This document shows, one piece after another, positions 6,061-6,876 of a stretch of 6,876 nt of DNA (positions are counted from its first letter, which is position 1; each line of letters starts with the position of its first letter). The DNA comes from an uncultured Clostridia bacterium (GTDB lineage: Bacteria > Bacillota > Clostridia > Oscillospirales > Oscillospiraceae). The position numbers were made by a program, and so were the translations under genes. The stretch spans positions 1-6,876 of the forward strand of contig CAMELY010000074.1 in the NCBI GenBank assembly GCA_945926565.1. Reading direction: 5' to 3'. The notes beneath the pieces were generated by a model that was not told the DNA's origin, searched no databases, and saw only the letters and a list, made by a program, of their open reading frames with translations.

Positions 6061-6085
6061 CGGCAGTTCATACCGGGAGGAAACG

Positions 6086-6559
6086 ATGAAGCCCAGCAGA
6101 GAGCAGCAGGAGCGGTATATGCGAGAGGCCCTGGCCCTGGCCAGAGCCGCCCAGGAGACGGGAGACGTGCCTGTGGGCTGTGTAATCGTCCGGGGGGAGG
6201 AGATTGTCGGCCGGGGCCAAAACCGGCGTGAGGCGGCCTCAGACGCCACAGCACACGCCGAGCTGGAGGCCATCCGGATGGCCTCCCAGGCTCTGGGCCG
6301 GTGGAACCTCTCCGACTGCGCCCTCTATGTGACCCTGGAGCCCTGCCCCATGTGCGCAGGCGCCATCTGGAATGCCCGGATTCCCTTTGTCTGCTTCGGG
6401 GCGCCTGACCCAAGGGCTGGCTGCTGCGGGTCGGTGCTCCACCTGGGGCTGGAGGGCTTTGTCCCGGAGCCGGAGATCTGGGGCGGGCTGCTGGAGGAGG
6501 AGTCTCTGGCGCTGCTGCGGGACTTTTTCCGGGGTCTTCGAAAAAAAGAGGACAGTTAA
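6086..6559 (+). CDS. tadA: tRNA-specific adenosine deaminase (A34 to inosine)
   Basis: TadA deaminates the wobble adenosine of tRNA-Arg(ACG) to inosine and is normally essential. It is a cytosolic homodimer with one zinc per subunit. This 157-aa protein has all the cytidine-deaminase-fold motifs: DVPVGCVIV (28-36), TAHAELEAI with zinc ligand H57 and proton shuttle E59, and LEPCPMCAGAIWNARI with C87 and C90. The helix that follows begins at PDPRAGCCGS, close to the usual DPKAGAAGS. I chose ATG 6086 because GGGAGG (6075-6080) lies 5 nt upstream and the family N-terminus starts there. The in-frame ATG at 6050 has no ribosome site and lies inside the inverted repeat. A run of seven A (6541-6547) is near the 3' end. 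A strong terminator follows about 100 nt downstream. Confidence 0.95.
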   Translation: MKPSREQQERYMREALALARAAQETGDVPVGCVIVRGEEIVGRGQNRREAASDATAHAELEAIRMASQALGRWNLSDCALYVTLEPCPMCAGAIWNARIPFVCFGAPDPRAGCCGSVLHLGLEGFVPEPEIWGGLLEEESLALLRDFFRGLRKKEDS

Positions 6560-6642
6560 TTCTTTTGTAACAACTTCTCCCGTATTTTTGTAACATCCCT
6601 CTGGTATTCTATCCCCAGCAAGAGATAGCAGCTTCTTTTCAT
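6556..6642 (-). other. Possible 28-aa small ORF, unproven
   Basis: On the minus strand of copy A, ATG 6642 follows GGAGG (6648-6652 on the complement) at 5-nt spacing. It opens 28 codons ending in TAA, and that stop overlaps the tadA stop tail to tail. The peptide begins MKRSCYLLL and ends in a charged helix, YQRDVTKIREKLLQK. The matching stretch of copy B reads YQRVITKVSEKMLPK in the same frame, with several synonymous or conservative changes. Against coding: copy B has an in-frame TAA after nine codons, and the repeat could equally be a noncoding plus-strand unit. Confidence 0.25.
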
Positions 6643-6704
6643 TCTATCCTCCATTCTTTAGAGACGGCGGCTCCCCCCAAGCCGCCGTCTCCCTTTTGTT
6701 TTTC
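6562..6704. repeat. Tandem repeat unit, copy A
   Basis: This is the first of two diverged copies with a period of about 162 bp. The landmarks are TTTTGTAACA (6563-6572), TTTTGTAACA again (6586-6595), CTCTGGTAT (6599-6607), GCAAG (6618-6622), TCCTCC (6647-6652) and a terminator hairpin (6661-6691). Each has a counterpart in copy B, and three of them are offset by exactly 162 bp. On the plus strand TTGTAA (6588-6593) sits 16 bp before TATCCC (6610-6615), a weak promoter-like pair. The base composition is T-rich, unlike the flanking genes. Confidence 0.7.
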
Positions 6705-6794
6705 AAAAAATATTGATTTCATCTTTTGGTAACATTTTCTCACTAACTTTTGTAATAACTCTCTGGTATCTTTATACCTGCAAGCAGAAATCAT
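6639..6794 (-). other. Possible 51-aa small ORF across copy B and the copy A hairpin, unproven
   Basis: On the minus strand, ATG 6794 opens 51 codons (beginning MISACRYKDTREL) that run through the tadA terminator hairpin. They end in a TGA overlapping the ATG of the 28-aa ORF by 4 nt (ATGA). A GGAGG site lies 18 nt upstream, closer to two earlier ATGs that stop quickly (2 codons, and 9 codons from ATG 6801). The glycine-rich middle comes only from the hairpin, which argues against a real protein. Confidence 0.12.
6661..6704 (+). terminator. Factor-independent terminator of tadA (repeat copy A)
   Basis: GAGACGGCGGCT (6661-6672) and AGCCGCCGTCTC (6680-6691) form a perfect 12-bp stem with a 7-nt loop. 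The T-rich tail CCTTTTGTTTTTC follows. It lies about 100 nt past the tadA stop and is oriented for plus-strand transcripts. On the minus strand there is no T-run. Confidence 0.85.
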
Positions 6795-6865
6795 TTTTCA
6801 TTTCATTTTTCTCCTCCTTTCATTTTGATACCGGCGGCCTGAAGAGGCCGCCGGTACAATTTTTG
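6723..6865. repeat. Tandem repeat unit, copy B
   Basis: This is the second copy, with TTTTGGTAACA (6724-6734), TTTTGTAATA (6748-6757), CTCTGGTAT (6761-6769), GCAAG (6780-6784), TCCTCC (6812-6817) and a hairpin (6829-6856). Relative to copy A it has an extra G or C in the first box and about 3-6 nt of indels near the hairpin. TTGTAA (6750-6755) sits 17 bp before TATACC (6773-6778). The hairpin arms differ in sequence from copy A, but both carry a GGCGGC core. Confidence 0.7.
6829..6864 (+). terminator. Second factor-independent terminator (repeat copy B)
   Basis: TACCGGCGGCC (6829-6839) and GGCCGCCGGTA (6846-6856) form a perfect 11-bp stem around TGAAGA, followed by CAATTTTT. It is oriented for the plus strand. 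A second terminator only about 165 nt after the first implies either a separate transcript starting between them or a simple duplication. Confidence 0.8.
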
Positions 6866-6876
6866 GGAAAAACGCG

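Noticed and set aside
6050..6085. ATG 6050 as the tadA start
   Set aside because: It has no ribosome site and lies within the inverted repeat. ATG 6086 has GGGAGG at good spacing and matches the family N-terminus.
5550..6089. A 179-codon plus-strand frame opposite mntP
   Set aside because: It is Gln/Gly-rich with no domain, while the minus strand encodes clear MntP signatures.
6024..6200. yybP-ykoY manganese riboswitch upstream of mntP
   Set aside because: The conserved loops of that RNA are not visible by eye on the minus strand, and the region is coding for tadA.
6541..6547. Run of seven A near the end of tadA as a programmed slippage site
   Set aside because: It lies about four codons before the stop, so slippage would change only a few residues, and no stimulating structure follows nearby.

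Overview
The window reads as chromosomal DNA of a GC-rich member of the Firmicutes (Clostridia), most likely of the Oscillospiraceae type (Flavonifractor or Lawsonibacter-like). This is an inference from strong AGGAGG ribosome sites, AT-rich promoters between GC-rich genes, factor-independent terminators, and gut-clostridial protein families. No sequence search was possible. There is no sign of phage, transposase, CRISPR, tRNA or rRNA. Seven protein genes account for almost all of the sequence: an AraC regulator, a COG2509-like flavoprotein, a CPBP membrane protease, a small helical protein, prmA, mntP and tadA.

Layout from left to right: (1) 1-118 holds a promoter with an imperfect 13-bp inverted repeat over its -35 region. 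It drives an AraC-type regulator (119-952, +). (2) 953-1284 is a 332-bp gap between convergent genes. It holds a cluster of TGTGCAAAA-type repeats, a 9-bp inverted repeat and a terminator. (3) An FAD-dependent oxidoreductase (1285-2685, -) has a CxxCxxCxxxC motif and a hairpin-rich leader of about 160 nt. (4) A CPBP intramembrane protease (2952-3848, +) is divergent from it. A bidirectional terminator lies between the protease and a small all-helical protein of unknown function (3910-4398, -). (5) prmA (4515-5489, +) runs tail to tail into mntP (5478-6023, -, TTG start) with a 12-bp coding overlap. (6) tadA (6086-6559, +) is divergent from mntP across 62 bp that contain a 7-bp-arm inverted repeat. 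(7) 6560-6876 has no recognised gene. It contains two diverged tandem copies of a unit of about 162 bp, each ending in a GC-rich terminator hairpin.

Most genes are single transcription units facing toward or away from each other, so there is no long operon. Two act on the translation machinery: PrmA methylates ribosomal protein L11 and TadA makes the wobble inosine in tRNA. MntP probably exports manganese. The AraC regulator's target is not visible and may lie to the left of the window.

The most unusual item is the tandem 162-bp duplication after tadA. On the + strand it reads as two short terminated transcription units. On the - strand it reads as two related small ORFs behind GGAGG sites. 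The sequence alone does not decide between these readings.
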